Below, one piece after another: positions 1 through 11,624 of a stretch of 64,000 bases of DNA (position 1 is its first letter; each line of letters opens with the position of its first letter). The notes under the pieces are model-generated. The model worked only from the letters and a program-made list of their open reading frames with translations. It was not told the origin of the DNA and made no database searches. This DNA is from Quercus robur (Eukaryota > Streptophyta > Magnoliopsida > Fagales > Fagaceae), in assembly GCF_932294415.1 (NCBI RefSeq), contig NC_065544.1:36636310-36700309 (forward strand), written 5' to 3'. The position numbers and the translations under genes were made by a program.

Positions 1-135
1 CCGACCGGAAATGGCCTTGCTTATCACCGACCAGTTACGAGCACCGTGCTTCTGCACCAATTTCCTCAACATCTCATCCTCCTCGGGGCTCCACGGCCCC
101 TTGACCCGATCCAAATCTCTCTGCGTCGCTTCCAT
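1..135 (-). CDS. R2R3-MYB transcription factor, MYB44/70/73/77 type (5' part only)
   Basis: Read on the minus strand from the ATG at 135-133, 45 codons stay open to the window edge. After the short leader MEATQRDLDRV comes the start of the R2 MYB repeat: KGPWSPEEDEML, then LVQKHGARNWSVISKAISGR, which includes the first two regularly spaced tryptophans. This leader and the GARNWSVIS segment are typical of plant subgroup 22 MYBs (MYB44, MYB70, MYB73, MYB77), nuclear regulators of stress, ABA and auxin responses. The rest of R2, all of R3 and the C-terminal region lie outside the window, so the exact member cannot be named. The 5' leader is GA/CT-rich and a TATA-like box lies about 165 bp upstream, both consistent with this start. 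Confidence 0.9.
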   Translation of the reverse strand, partial: MEATQRDLDRVKGPWSPEEDEMLRKLVQKHGARNWSVISKAISGR

Positions 136-186
136 CACAAAAAACCCTAACCCTAATTCACAAAAATAAATTTTGATTTTGAGACT

Positions 187-188
187 CT

Positions 189-211
<23 letters not shown>
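187..211. repeat. (GA)n microsatellite in the MYB 5' leader
   Basis: Uninterrupted GA dinucleotides, followed by further impure GA tracts to about 290. On the MYB coding strand this is a CT-rich leader, common in plant 5' UTRs. Confidence 0.85.
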
Positions 212-221
<10 letters not shown>

Positions 222-298
222 GAGACTGAGAATTTTTTGATTTTTAGAGAGAGAGAGAATTTAATTTGTTATTGAAAAGAGAGAGAGGGGAATAGAGG

Positions 299-306
299 TA
301 TATAAA
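299..306 (-). promoter_or_regulatory. TATA-like box of the MYB gene
   Basis: On the minus strand this reads TTTATATA and is preceded by a C/T-rich stretch. It lies about 165 bp upstream of the MYB start codon, with a CT-rich leader between them. The position suits a core promoter; the transcription start is inferred, not seen. Confidence 0.5.
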
Positions 307-309
307 GGG

Positions 310-1257
310 AGGGGGTTAGGTAACTGATAGAGCCGGTTAACTGAGACAGGTAATAGGCGTTATTGAAACCGGTACTAATGCGTAACCGGTTGAATGATGA
401 GTATACAGCTGTTTTAAACCACCACGCGGCGTTTGCCACGTAAGCAGGTGGATTTGAGAGAATCCTCTAACGAAATTATCGGCGATATTTTGGGGAATTT
501 CCTCTAGAGCGTGTTGGGGGTTTCCTAATTTGACTCGGACAGTTATGGAAGTTACTTGAAGTTCAAGGCCAAAGGACAGGACCAAGGAGGTTCTGGAAAG
601 GTTTAAAATATCGCGAGAAATTTGGGGGAGAAGGGTTTTTGAAAAAGGAAGGGAATTTCATTGAGGATAAGTTTGACTGAGCCAGGCTGGAGAGCATTAC
701 TAATAAGTAAGAGATTTTTGTTTTTGTTTTTTGTTTTAAATTTTTGAGGATATTTTGTCTTTTTGAGGTTTTTTGGGGCGCACGGAAGTGATGACGTGGA
801 GAAAACGACAAGAACGGTCGCGGAATTGGAGAGCGGATCATTACTGACAAGCTGTCAGTACAGCCTGTAATACTGGCGCACGGAGGCCACTCCAACGGCC
901 TTGTCCACCGACACCAGCCGGTACACATCCCCTAATTTTGAACTACCAAAAACTGTGACACTACTAACACAGTACATGCTGAAACATACATAGTATTTGA
1001 ATTTTTTAAATTTAATAATTATAACTGACAGTTTTTATTTTAAATGTTAATAAATTAACTCATATTATTTCAAAAATGAGAAATTTATTTTTGAAGTTTT
1101 AGATAGTAATAAATTAAAATTTATAGTTTAGTAAGTAATACTTATTTTTTTCTTAAAAATGGTAATAAATTAAACATTGAGGATACAAAAAGTTATAAAA
1201 ATTAAATTCTTTAACAAACTTCACACAAAACAATGACATTCCACTTAAATGAGTGAA

Positions 1258-1288
<31 letters not shown>

Positions 1289-2241
1289 GAAAATTGAATA
1301 TAATTTATTACTTTTTGAAAACACCAATAATTAATTTGTTACCATTAAAATTCTAAGATCTAAGTTGTAGAGTTTTTAACCAAAAATAATAAATAATAGA
1401 GTTTAAAAATATAATTTTACTTTTACCTAACTATTTTTCATAATTTGTTTATAGCTTATCAATGTAGTAATTTTTTTTTTTTTTTTTGTAATTCAATTGT
1501 TACAACAAATATTGGAGGAAAATCTTAAATTAGATTTTCTTCATAAAAGATACCAAACTTTTTAAAAATAAAAATTCAATAGTTGGGACAAGGGGAGTTG
1601 AATCCTATACATCTTTGTTGAAAATACTATGATGTGCTATTTTTTTTTAAGAGAACCATAAGGTGCCAGATAAGTTACAAAGATGTGATTTGTTTTAAAA
1701 CTGTTGTAAAAATATTATAGACATATCATTTCTCTTACTTTTATATGTGCTTGTGATTTACATGATTGTTATTACATACCAATTATAATAGTTCATGTCT
1801 ATAATTTTGAAAAAAAAAATGATAAGATTTTTTGTATTAATATAAGTACAAATGGTTACCTAAAATTTGAGTTCCTTGTTGATATTAAAAATATCTAGTC
1901 TTAATTCTTAATTGTTATTTATTTTATTTAAATAAATAAATAAAATAATCTAGTGGTAAACAAAGGAGAAAGCCAAAAACGCTGAGGTAATAAAAAGAGC
2001 AAGTTCTTACCCAAAAAAAACTTAATAAAAAAATAAAAAGGGCAATTTTTTTTTTTTTTGAGGGAAACTAAAAAAAAAAAAAGGCAAGTTGATCGTACCA
2101 GTAATAACAAAAGCAACTCCACCACGACTTTCCTTAATTTCGAAGTTTGATTTTAAATTTGAATTTGGACGTTAAGACGTTAGTTATTTGTTGATTGTAT
2201 TAACTGACTTGACTAGATTGGATAAGTTATCGGGTTTTTTT
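310..2241. other. MYB upstream region and AT-rich intergenic DNA, no gene seen
   Basis: The first 600 bp are of balanced composition and probably hold the MYB promoter; open frames here have no recognisable protein. From about 1000 the sequence is very AT-rich with an (AT)n run near 1258-1280 and several T or A homopolymers. A stretch at about 1665-1740 resembles one arm of the inverted-repeat MITE in the receptor-kinase intron (54843-55033). Confidence 0.6.
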
Positions 2242-2268
2242 TTTTTTTTTTTTGATGGGAAGTAGTGG
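2237..2268 (-). mobile_element. Possible tail-only retroposon insertion
   Basis: A T-run of about 18 followed by a short leader (minus-strand reading: ...TTCCCATC then As) sits between two copies of TATCGGGTT, at 2228-2236 and 2269-2277. The 9-bp repeat is shorter than for the better examples, so this is only a probable member of the group. Confidence 0.4.
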
Positions 2269-2382
2269 TATCGGGTTATGGATTGGTTTACCAACCCACC
2301 TAATGCCCCAGTTGTCGATGTGTCCATACTCTGCTCTCATTGGTTAAAAAAAGTTAACAGAGTTTGACTCAAAGCCCTTTCG

Positions 2383-3410
2383 TTTCCTTAAATGGAAAAA
2401 ACGTGTTTTATCCGAATTTGACCAAAGGCTGTTGATGTAGGATGTGGGAGCAACAATAAACAGAACACGTCTATTTTAAATAACTTTTGATGTTTCTTTA
2501 AATGAAAAAACATGTAATAAGGATAATTTTGTAATATTGGGATTTAATCATGGCAAGGTGTAAAATGATGCCTCGAATCAACCCGTCATCCTTGTGTCTA
2601 TCAACACATGACAAACTATAAGTCTACAAAGCTGATGGGATTAACTTATGACGGGGATTGAAAGCACGTCGCCATGATGAAGGGAGGAACTAGACTGACG
2701 GTTCTAACATAACCCAAATTTGGTCTCCACGCATAAGTATAAGGAAATTTCTTGTACCCCACGCCTAATGTTGAACAAAAAAGACTCCTATAAGGAAAGA
2801 ATTCCGAAAAATATGCTCATGAGGATTCCTATATGGAAAAGAGTTCTAAGCCAAGGAAAGAGAGGTCAACCTTTTTCTACTATAAAAATCTCAATACTCT
2901 CACTAATCAAGATACGCATAATTAACTCGCTCTGACACTCTAGAGTTGTAAGAAATTCTAACTTGGCTTTCGGAGGGTATTTGGCCGGCACTATACCGGT
3001 GTTCTCTGTGAGGTCTTCTCTTTTTGTGTTGTGCAGGTGTTGTTTCGAGCATGTGCAAACCGTGTAGCTTACTATTGATTTTTCGGCATGGCATCATCAA
3101 CATGTTTTATCAAAATTTGACCAAGATTGCTAATGTGGGATGTGGAAGCAACAATAAACAAAATAGGTCTATTTCAAATAACCTTCGATGTTTCCTTAAA
3201 TGGAAAAAAACGTGTTCTATCAAAATTTTACGAAGGTTGTTTGATGTGGAATGCGAAAGCAACAAGAAACAGAATATGTCTATTTCAAATAACTTCTAAT
3301 ATTTCCTTAAATGGAAAAAATGTGTTCTATCAAAATTTGGCCAAGGTTGATGCAAGGGTACGAAAATGATAAGAAACAAAACACATCTACTTCAAATAAC
3401 ATCGAATCCA
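2383..3410. repeat. Degenerate 110-bp tandem array, split by an inserted LTR
   Basis: Units begin with TTTCCTTAAATGGAAAAAA and contain a GATGTGGGATGYGRAAGCAAC-like core. Unit starts are near 2383, 2493, 3191 and 3302, giving a period of 110-111 bp once the segment 2515-3104 is removed. About four units remain, diverged by roughly 10-20% by eye. The array may belong to the LTR of the remnant lying just to the right. Confidence 0.75.
2515..3104. mobile_element. Probable solo LTR inserted in the 110-bp array
   Basis: This 590-bp block (including one copy of the flanking repeat) interrupts a tandem unit. The hexamer AACATG stands at both edges (2509-2514 and 3099-3104), and the unit reads continuously if the block is removed. 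It contains a promoter-like stretch around 2878-2900 (CTATAAAAATCTC) and a terminal part of the kind found in plant Ty3/gypsy LTRs (near 2960-3020). No internal coding region is present, so it looks like a solo LTR fossil. The exact termini within a few bases are uncertain. Confidence 0.6.
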
Positions 3411-4390
3411 CAATAAGAGATAATATGAAATCCACTAGAAGATAGAGAAACAAAAGTAAGAATTCCATTGACTGAATAATTGTTGAATATGACTTGAAGG
3501 CCTATTCAAAGGCTCCTTAAAACTTATCAGACAATAAAATATATTACATATAATAAATTCTAATTAATGCCTAACCATAATATGAACCAAATTTGACCTA
3601 AAAAGTATTAGAAGCACCTAAAAAAAGCAAATAAATGCTCTAAACCTAAAATAACGAAGTTTACATTAAAAATATCAAAATTAACAAATTACACAAATTA
3701 AATTGTAAATTTCATCCTACATCAGATATCCCCACGTGAAAATAACGTGTCCTCGAGTTGATAGTTAAGATAAGAAATCTTCCATGCCAAACAAGTACTT
3801 TGAAAACTTCGTCTTATTTGTCTCCTTGCCAATGTTGAAAGTCATTGATTGAGCAAACAAATCAACTTGAATTTTTTTTTTTTTTTTTGGTTTTCATGCG
3901 ATTGACAATATTATTTACCAAATAAGAGTCAATGATCGTAACAAATCTATCTACCCCAATAAAATTAACAGAGTATGGTGTATCGCCCTACAACTAAAAT
4001 ATTAGAATCACGAGATTGACAATCATCTAATTTGAGTTCATCGAGGTCCTTGACAATTTCCTCTTCTATTTATTCTTTAATGGTTTCTGCCATATCGACT
4101 TCAAGATCTTTCTCTATAATAGGATCTTCAATAATCTCCTCCACAATCTTCATTTTAGGATCTTCTTCAATAATGAGATCTTCATGAACCTCCTCACAAA
4201 CTTTTATATTGTCTTTTTTGACTTCTACATAATCTTCAAGAAAAATATTTTCTTCAACATACAATTCTTCCCTTAATGGTGGAATATAGAGCTCTTCAAA
4301 ATAATTCAAGTATTGAACTTCTTGGCTAATAATATTGTTTTGTATATGACAAAAGTTCATCACAATCCAAAAGATAAAATTTGATAGCAA
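3411..4390 (-). mobile_element. Ty3/gypsy-like LTR retrotransposon remnant
   Basis: On the minus strand a Glu/Asp/Ile-rich open frame (4390-4070, with repeated EEDP/IIED motifs) is followed by non-coding sequence. Near 3761-3729 lies a stretch resembling the linker at the 3' end of many gypsy polyprotein genes (a GAGGAC motif, then CACGTGGGGATATC). AT-rich LTR-like sequence follows, leading into the 110-bp array. No reverse transcriptase or integrase is recognisable; it is a heavily reduced fossil and the family assignment is tentative. Confidence 0.35.
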
Positions 4391-5730
4391 ACATCTTTTT
4401 CATCCTTAGCCATAAATGAATTTTGTCTTTACTTTATTGGATTTTATCTAATTGTATTAATTTCCACTAACGTAAGGCATACTCACAAAGTTTATATAAA
4501 ACAAGGTTTTTTTTTTGGGCTTAGAATATAAAGCAAGTTTAACTTTATATGTTTGATATATCTTATTTTACAATTCATTATCAGAGGTTGGTTCTATAAA
4601 TATTGCATTTGGGCAAGATGCACTAGTGTTCTCCCTTATCTAATTCATGTATCTTAAACATTGTTTTGATAAAGAATTTGGTTTTCCCTAGATTATATTC
4701 TAGACTTTGCTGATTAAGTTTGAGTTTGGTATAGGCTGTTTATTGACTTATTATTTAGCTTAATGAATAAGCTGAGTCAAAAGTACAGCTGTATTTAGAG
4801 AGAACAAGAGTGAGCTTTTAAAAATCTCTACCTAATCACAAAAGTCAAATAAGTTAAGCAAAACACAAGCTAAATCAAGTGTTTACATCTGGAAAGACAC
4901 AATAAATGCGAAGTTGCCAACCCCCTTTTGAGGGGTTTGTGCTTTATTAATGCGCTAGACTTGGACTGTTTACTACTAATCTAATGGAGTAAGTTACAAC
5001 TTACAATAACAAATAAGCTGACTGGTTGAGCATACAATACCCTATGCAACGAGACTCAACTCAATTGAGTTCTCAAGTGAGGCAATAATATATGTAATGG
5101 TCAGTTTTACAAATACTTATATCCCTCGTACCTTTTGGCTCTTATCTCTTAGCCAACTCTCTTTTCTCAATTGAATTTCAACAAATATAAAATAACATTT
5201 AGAACGTAGATGGCTAAAAATCATATGTGCCATATATATCTTTTTTACAACATTATAGCATAGGGCAGCTGGTTTAGTATTATTTTTCTGAGCATAACTT
5301 TTAAAAAAGTTTTTCAAACAAAAATTCATAAACTTTCAAAGAATCTGTTTTGTTTTGTTCCTACATAAAATAATAATAATAAAAGTTTTAGAAAACATCA
5401 TCTCTGAAAACAGGTGGTTAATTTTCAAGAATCTATATAATTCTCCTCGAACAATTTTTAAAGATATTCAATGGAGCATTTTTGCATTGTTTTCTGCTTC
5501 TGCATATTTAAGAATAGAAACTAAAACAAGCCCGGCCATGGTTTTCGTTATTGCTGTTTTTATTTTTATTTTTTTATATATATTTATTTTTTATTTTAAT
5601 TATCAAATGACAATGATATGTTAAGGTACGTATATATCTTTTGTTATAGCACGAATGGAGTCAACAATTATATGATAATATCAAGACCAATTAGCAATTG
5701 TAATCTCCTTATTATAATTCTTTGTAAGTC

Positions 5731-5737
5731 GATTCTC

Positions 5738-5764
<27 letters not shown>
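5731..5764 (+). mobile_element. Tail-only insertion with an (ATA)n tail
   Basis: The 34-nt insert is a GATTCTC leader followed by an ATA/AAT repeat. It is flanked on both sides by the identical 17-mer ATAATTCTTTGTAAGTC (5714-5730 and 5765-5781). A target duplication of this length with a simple-repeat 3' tail is the mark of target-primed reverse transcription; here nearly the whole insert is tail. Microsatellite expansion inside a pre-existing duplication is the alternative. Confidence 0.55.
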
Positions 5765-5769
<5 letters not shown>

Positions 5770-6908
5770 TCTTTGTAAGTCTATATTTCAACATCCTTCA
5801 ATTTTTTTTACGTGTGCATGAGATAAAAACATACAGGACGATTTTTTTGTAGTGGGAACTTTTATAACCATTGATTTTTTTTTCCCTTTCAAATGATAAA
5901 TAATATTTAACTCCTAAAAATCTCCACAATCTGGCACTTATTATCATGACTCAAAATTCAAACCTCTTCCTTTTAACTGAAGAAAAAGATACAAGAATAT
6001 AATTAAGTCAAATATAGAATTTCACACCACCAATATCCAGCTAGACAATAGATTGACTATTATGAGCTCAAAATGATGGTGAATTATGGTTTTTAAAGAA
6101 GCATGCACATGTATATATTGAATCATCCAATTGGTGAAGCTCTTATATATGGATCAATGGATGGATATATGCACGCCCTAGATTGGCTTCATATTTTTGA
6201 TAGATTAGCTATATATTAATTACTGTTATTATGGAAAGAGAAAGAAAACACTTACTGATATATACACAAATTATGAAGTGTTTTTATTTTCATAAATTAC
6301 AAGCAGGTTGTTAAGAAGATTGTGCATTCGTCACAAGTCACAACATGTAGCAATAAAGCAAATGTAATAACTATTTTCATTAAGAATTCTGTATCATAAT
6401 TTTTTTTGTTATGCCTATTAAATTGTACAACAAGATTAAGATTTTGTTTTGTGAATCTTCCAAAATTAATAAATTAAATAAAAAGGTTGACTACATTTAG
6501 CTAAAAAGAGATATCACTATATTAGCACTAATTAACTATTTTTATTAGTCAAATATTCTCTTAATTTCTCCACTTTTTTCTCTTTTACTCCTTACTCCAC
6601 ATTTTAGTGTTCCAATCTTTAGAGAAAAAATAAAAATAGAAAGAAAAGCTCACTCTCTCCTTATCAATAACACAGGATATATATCCTCCTCCACATATGA
6701 GTTATTAATTTTATTAAAACCCTATTTTGATAATAACCACACTAGTATATGTTAGCTCTATCTCATTCCAAAAGTGGAATAGATTGAAAGATGGTATAAT
6801 GTATAAACAAATAACTACATATACAATTTACACGTGGTATAGAGATTAAAGAATGAGAAAGGATGTTTCTCTTTGCCAATTTATTGTCACACAATTTAAT
6901 AATGTACA

Positions 6909-7400
6909 TTGCTTTCCCTAGGTACAGCACATGTTGCAGCCTTCATTACGCATGGTGAGGAAGAATCAAACTATATAAATATATATACATACAAAACTCA
7001 GAGAATTAATAAGTGGGACTCAATCAAATGTTGGGGTTTTAATTCTATTTTAATGCTATGATGAGAAAAAAAATGAGTGAACGTTGAAACTTGCTGAACC
7101 AAATGTCCTTAAAATAGAGGACAAATTTTAGTGAAACAATCCTATCTTTCAGCAAAAACATGCTGGTGCATTTAGGTTATTGTCAAATTGTTATATAGAA
7201 ATATAGAATGTGATTTTGGATTATGGATTTGCAATAAACATAGTATTATAAAGATAATTTTCACGTGGTTGAGAAAGATCGAGGATGTTTCGTTTGTGAG
7301 TTCAATATTGATCATATGTAGAGCATCAACTACTAGTTGGATAATAAAATTAGACTTTGCTTTCCCTAGGCAATGCACATGTTGCTGCCTTCATTACATC
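6909..7400. repeat. Pair of related direct repeats
   Basis: Two segments, about 6909-6950 and 7357-7400, share GCTTTCCCTAGG followed by GCACATGTTGC and CCTTCATTAC, about 450 bp apart in the same orientation. No coding frame is shared. They may be diverged copies of a larger duplication. Confidence 0.5.
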
Positions 7401-7836
7401 CAAAATTGTGTATATAATGCCTAAAGCTTGAGAGCTATTAATTAGTTAAATAACTCCAATTATTGTATATATTAATGTCATCAAGGTAGGCGCGCAGGTA
7501 AAAGTTTGATGATTGCTTGATCAAGATCTCAGAAGATATATTGAGCTTTTGATATATTAAAAATTGATCACAAAAATATATAGAAATGAAAGAGATTTAA
7601 AAGTTCTTCTCGTTTACATTTCTTAATGGTAAAAAAAATACTAAAACTAAAGAGATAAAAGCATTACTTTTTATTTTTTTATACTTTTGCAAACAGAAAA
7701 GAGGGTTCACTCACCAATAAATAATTAAATTTATAAGGTGGATCTAAGCAAATTAATGTTGATGTGATTAAAAATGCATGTGTGATTATGAAATACACAT
7801 GATCTGATTATAGTAAATAAACAATAATGTAGAGGA

Positions 7837-7866
7837 ATTAGCGCCAAAAAAAAAAAAAAAAAAAAA
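7837..7866 (+). mobile_element. Tail-only retroposon insertion
   Basis: The insert is ATTAGCGCC followed by about 21 As. It is flanked by 17-bp repeats AACAATAATGTAGAGGA (7820-7836) and AACAATGATGTAGAGGA (7867-7883), with one mismatch. There is only a 9-nt body between the duplication and the poly(A). Confidence 0.6.
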
Positions 7867-8738
7867 AACAATGATGTAGAGGATAATCTTAGATTGCACT
7901 TGATTTTGGGACGTCCTTAAAATACTTAATTATATACTCGTTTATATAATTATATATGAAAAAAAATCGTTTTATATTTTCCTCGTTCTTAATTCATGGT
8001 CATACTTAAGAAACCACACATTATTATGATTTATGAGCACAAAGTTACATCATATCTATACACGCAATAAATATGTAATGCCTCTCTGATCAACAAAGGC
8101 GATAGGACCTATAGACGGTATGACACACATTTGGTATCACAATAATTACAAGCAATTTGAGGCATATGAAATACACGAATCACGAGATTAATAAGATTCT
8201 GTGTTGCATGTCGAGGTTATTAATTAATATTAATATATTTTGTGATGATGCTAAATGAAATAATTTAATCTTCTATGACCACTTCTATGCCCAGCACATG
8301 GTGCTTTTCCTGAATCCGACTAAAGTTATGGTCCAAAATGATAGGAATATTTTTGAGTTAAATTATCTACGTACTTGCTTCTCAACCTTTAAATTTATTT
8401 CAAAGTGACCTTAATTTCATCAATTTCGATTGTTACACCCCATTAGATAATAGAAAAGACCTTTTTAAAAACATTTTAAAGTATGAGAATGATTTTGAAT
8501 AGAACTTGGGGAGGATGACAACTTACAAACTACCTACATTTTTTTTAAGGAGTGTTTGAACTGCAAGAGAGTATCTAGATTACCTGTTAAAAAGTTATAA
8601 GACTAATTATGCCTCACTTGTGATTATATTTTAACCAAAAAAAAAAAAAAAGTATCCCTCAGTTGTGGAAAAGTTGAAAGGACTAGAGAGTGAACTAGTT
8701 CAGTTTATAACTAAATTAAAGAGGTTGTCAAACGTTTA

Positions 8739-8859
8739 GGTCCTGTTTGGATTGATGGGAGAAGGAGGGAGAGTAGAGTAAAATTTGTTGAAAATAAACT
8801 AATTTTGGGTCAAATCTATTTTACTCTTGACTCTACTCCTCCTTAATCCAAACAGACCA
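8739..8859. mobile_element. Tourist-like MITE, copy 1 (TTA duplication)
   Basis: A 121-bp hairpin element bounded by TTA on both sides (8736-8738 and 8860-8862). The left end GGTCCTGTTTGGATT pairs with the right end AATCCAAACAGACC, and the inverted arms extend for about 45 bp through a purine-rich GAAGGAGGGAGAGTAGAG stretch. A TTA target duplication is typical of PIF/Harbinger-mobilised Tourist MITEs. A second copy is at 33145-33263. Confidence 0.8.
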
Positions 8860-10792
8860 TTAGCTTGATCATATGTTTAATTCACATAAGCTGAATTTTG
8901 ATAGAATTGGCTTAGGGTACGTACATTGAGGTAGGATCTTCAATTGCTTCATCTTCTAAGTCCTTTGATCCTAAAAATGTGTTTCTCTCATCTAAGAATA
9001 AGGACATTAAGGTTGAGCAAGCTCAATTAGATAAGTAAGTAGCTTGTTGGTATACCAATCCAAATTGCTTCAAGTTGAACTCTAAGAATTGAGTGTCTCA
9101 GCCTAGGGCAAGAGATCATTTTCCTCAGGTCAGAAGCTAAGAAAAACAACTGGGCGAGTGTTAAAAGCCATTAGCTTGTTGGCTGTAGGAAGCTAGGTTC
9201 GGAATTTGACTCACCTCCTAAGAAATGCAATTTCTTTCTCCTATTAATTTTGTTGACATTACATCCAAAACCTCCCCCACCTACAGAGCCCAAGACTTGT
9301 GCTGTAGTGATGAGGAAGAATTTCCAAAGCTGTGAGTCAATACTCTTGTCCACTGCCTTAATAGCTCCTATCTTTTGTTGGATATAGGTTAATTGACTCT
9401 TTATGTTGCAATTTATGCTGAATCATTTATTCTAAGAGACTGTGTCTTAGTGTATGCATTAATGCATTATCTTTTGTAGTATTTTGTTTGCTTTTGCATT
9501 TTATGTTTTATTTTATTTTCTTTTGTAGGCGTGTTTCAAATTATAAAACAATAAAAGAATATAAAATTGGAAAAAAAAAAATGAAAGAAAGAAAAAAGAG
9601 AGTAAGAAACTTTGTTTGAAAATTGAAAATATTTTACGTTTGAAAACATTTTACAACTAAGCAAATGAAAATCTTCCTTTTGCGAACCCTTGGGCAATCT
9701 CATTTCACGAAAAAAACAATCTCATTTCACAGAAAACCCCAGTGATCTCCATTTCACTTATCCGAATGGCACTTCCGTTTTACGGATGCCTTGTTTTTTT
9801 ATTTTTTTATTTTATTTTTAGTCTCTTATTTTGATTGGAGCTAAGCCTAGATAGTTTGCAGCAACATAGACTCCACTATATTATTGTACATGATAATAAA
9901 AGGCTGAAATACATTATTGGTCCTTAAAACTTACCAACTAAGTGTTTTTAATCACCGAAATTAAAAAAATGAGTATCATTAGTCCCTCTATTAAGTTTCG
10001 CTTATTTTCTTGCTTACATGTTTAATTGAGCAATGATAAGTCATTTTTTTAAGTGACGTAAATGGGGAGCTTTCACTTTGGTGGTTTTTTTTTTTTTTTT
10101 TTTGAGAAACAACTTTCACTTTAGTTCTGAATATAAAGTCTGGTTACAATTACAATTTTTAGTCCAACCCATTATATATATATATATATATATATAACCG
10201 AAACTTTTGATTTTTTGTTGACCTCTCCAGAACTTGCCATATCATTATTATTTTTTAAGATAAAAAAAAAAAAAAAAAAAAGCAACGTGATTATTTTTCA
10301 CACCTCCAAAAATTAAGTTTGAATCAAAGAGAAATTGAGTTGAACAAAAACTCTACTAAGTCCACTCTACTTTACTATTTAAGAATGCTAAAATCAATCA
10401 CTAAAAACCCAAAATTAATTAAACACCAACTCTTGGCATGTATTATCCTAATCTAAAACCCTATAGCACCAACTAGGAATTTTGATTAACCAAGAATTCA
10501 ATTGCGTTTTGTGTCTTTTATTTATAAGGTGATAATAATTAATGTGATATATATAAATCTGGAATTTTTCATGCAAAAAAATTAATTAATCCGTAGGTAA
10601 ATTTGGAAAAACAAGTACATACAAGTAATGGGCATCATACGAACTCAACCACATTAGATGGAATCATAAAAAGCATCCAATTCTAATAATTTATACCAAA
10701 CTCTAAAAATCCAAAACCCTATTATAAATTCTCTTTCGTTCTTCTTAGAAACCAATCTAATTTTTATTTTCCTGTTAACAAAAACAAAGACT
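8860..10792. other. AT-rich intergenic region, no gene seen
   Basis: Nothing recognisable as a gene. It includes an (AT)n run near 10171-10194. The segment at about 10190-10245 resembles the one at about 22150-22205, on the far side of the large retroelement. Confidence 0.5.
10080..10112 (-). mobile_element. Possible tail-only retroposon insertion
   Basis: A run of about 19 Ts plus GAGAAACAA (minus reading: TTGTTTCTC then As) lies between two copies of CTTTCACTTT (10070-10079 and 10113-10122). The 10-bp duplication is short, so this is a weaker member of the tail-only group. Confidence 0.4.
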
Positions 10793-11085
10793 ATGGAGTC
10801 TAGGAAAGCCATCTTCTTCATTTCTTCCTTAGTTTCTCTGCCAATTATTCATATCACAGCAACTCCAAATATTACTGCCGTCTTCGCCTTTGGTGACTTA
10901 ACCATTGACTCGGGCAACAACAACCACATACAACAGCAATCTTCCGTGGTGACCACCAGCCCTATGGCCAAGACTTGCCAGGCCATGTTTCGTCAGGAAG
11001 GTTTTTTAATGGAAAATTAGCAACAGATTATATAGTTGCTTCCTTGGGCCTTAAGGAAGGATTTGGTTTTTTCAGTGAGAATTAA
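10793..11085 (+). pseudogene. GDSL esterase/lipase, decayed first exon
   Basis: From the ATG at 10793 the reading starts with a signal-peptide-like stretch (FFISSLVSLPIIHI) and then the block I region of plant GDSL lipases, here FAFGDLTIDSGNNN. The family motif is FGDS, so the nucleophile serine has become leucine. After about 10935 the homology (IFRGDHQPYGQDLPGHV, then GRFFNGKLATDYIVASLGLK) continues only in another frame, showing a frameshift. No further exons with the Asp-His end of the catalytic triad were found before the retroelement or beyond it. GDSL lipases are secreted SGNH hydrolases; this copy cannot make a working enzyme. Confidence 0.8.
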
Positions 11086-11092
11086 TAGCTAT

Positions 11093-11624
11093 CTTCTTTT
11101 TATTTTTTATTTTTTCGCGTATCTATTTTTCTATTAACATAGTTCAATTATTACTTAAATTCTATGATTTTTTAAAATATTTTACATAATGCAATTCATC
11201 TTAATTATTGATGTATTTTTTGATTTGGTATATTATTTTTCCTCACTTATGTCAATATCAAAATGGATAGACATGAATGTCAATATCAAAATGGCATTTT
11301 TTTTATATGTAAACTTTTACATTTACATCTCAATACAATTTTTTTTTTCTCTTTATGTACTTTTATTAATTTATCTATTTTTGAAATTATTTTCATTGTG
11401 GTAACCTAGAAGGTTTAGATAGTTTTATATATATAAATTTATGGAATTTTTATTTCGGTCAAAATTTTATCACTAAATCTATTTGGAATACAACTCATCT
11501 ACCATATGAAATTAGGAGATTTATGCGAGAAGAGCTATCCTCATTTTTTTTAGTATCTATTTTTCTATTAATGTAGTTCAATTATTGCTTAAATTATATG
11601 ATTTAAAAAAAAAATAATGTAATT
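11093..11624. repeat. Tandem duplication (about 440 bp) downstream of the GDSL fragment
   Basis: The stretch starting at about 11093 (GCTATCTTC..., then GTATCTATTTTTCTATTAA at about 11118) recurs from about 11532 (same 19-mer at 11551). The second copy is split by the Tat retroelement and resumes at 21677 with AATTCATCTTGATTATTGAT, matching 11190-11210. The unit is about 440 bp. It may derive from an intron of the former GDSL gene. Confidence 0.65.

Larger units (their letters stand above)
4391..8738. other. AT-rich intergenic region without a recognisable gene
   Basis: No open frame here resembles a known protein, and no spliced gene structure is evident. The region holds small retroposon-like insertions (listed separately), T/A homopolymers, and a pair of related segments at about 6909-6950 and 7357-7400. 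Confidence 0.6.

Noticed and set aside
337-928. Long minus-strand open frames upstream of the MYB gene
   Set aside because: No similarity to any known protein, and they lie where the MYB promoter should be.
2038-2090. Possible tail-only insertion between AAAAAGGGCAA and AAAAAGGCAA
   Set aside because: The flanks are low-complexity and could match by chance.
2720-3369. Open frames in the 110-bp array and the solo LTR
   Set aside because: They are translations of tandem repeat and LTR sequence and repeat themselves with the array period.
8610-8680. Possible tail-only insertion with CCTCACTTGTG / CCTCAGTTGTG flanks
   Set aside because: The flanking words are short and do not sit directly at the insert edges.
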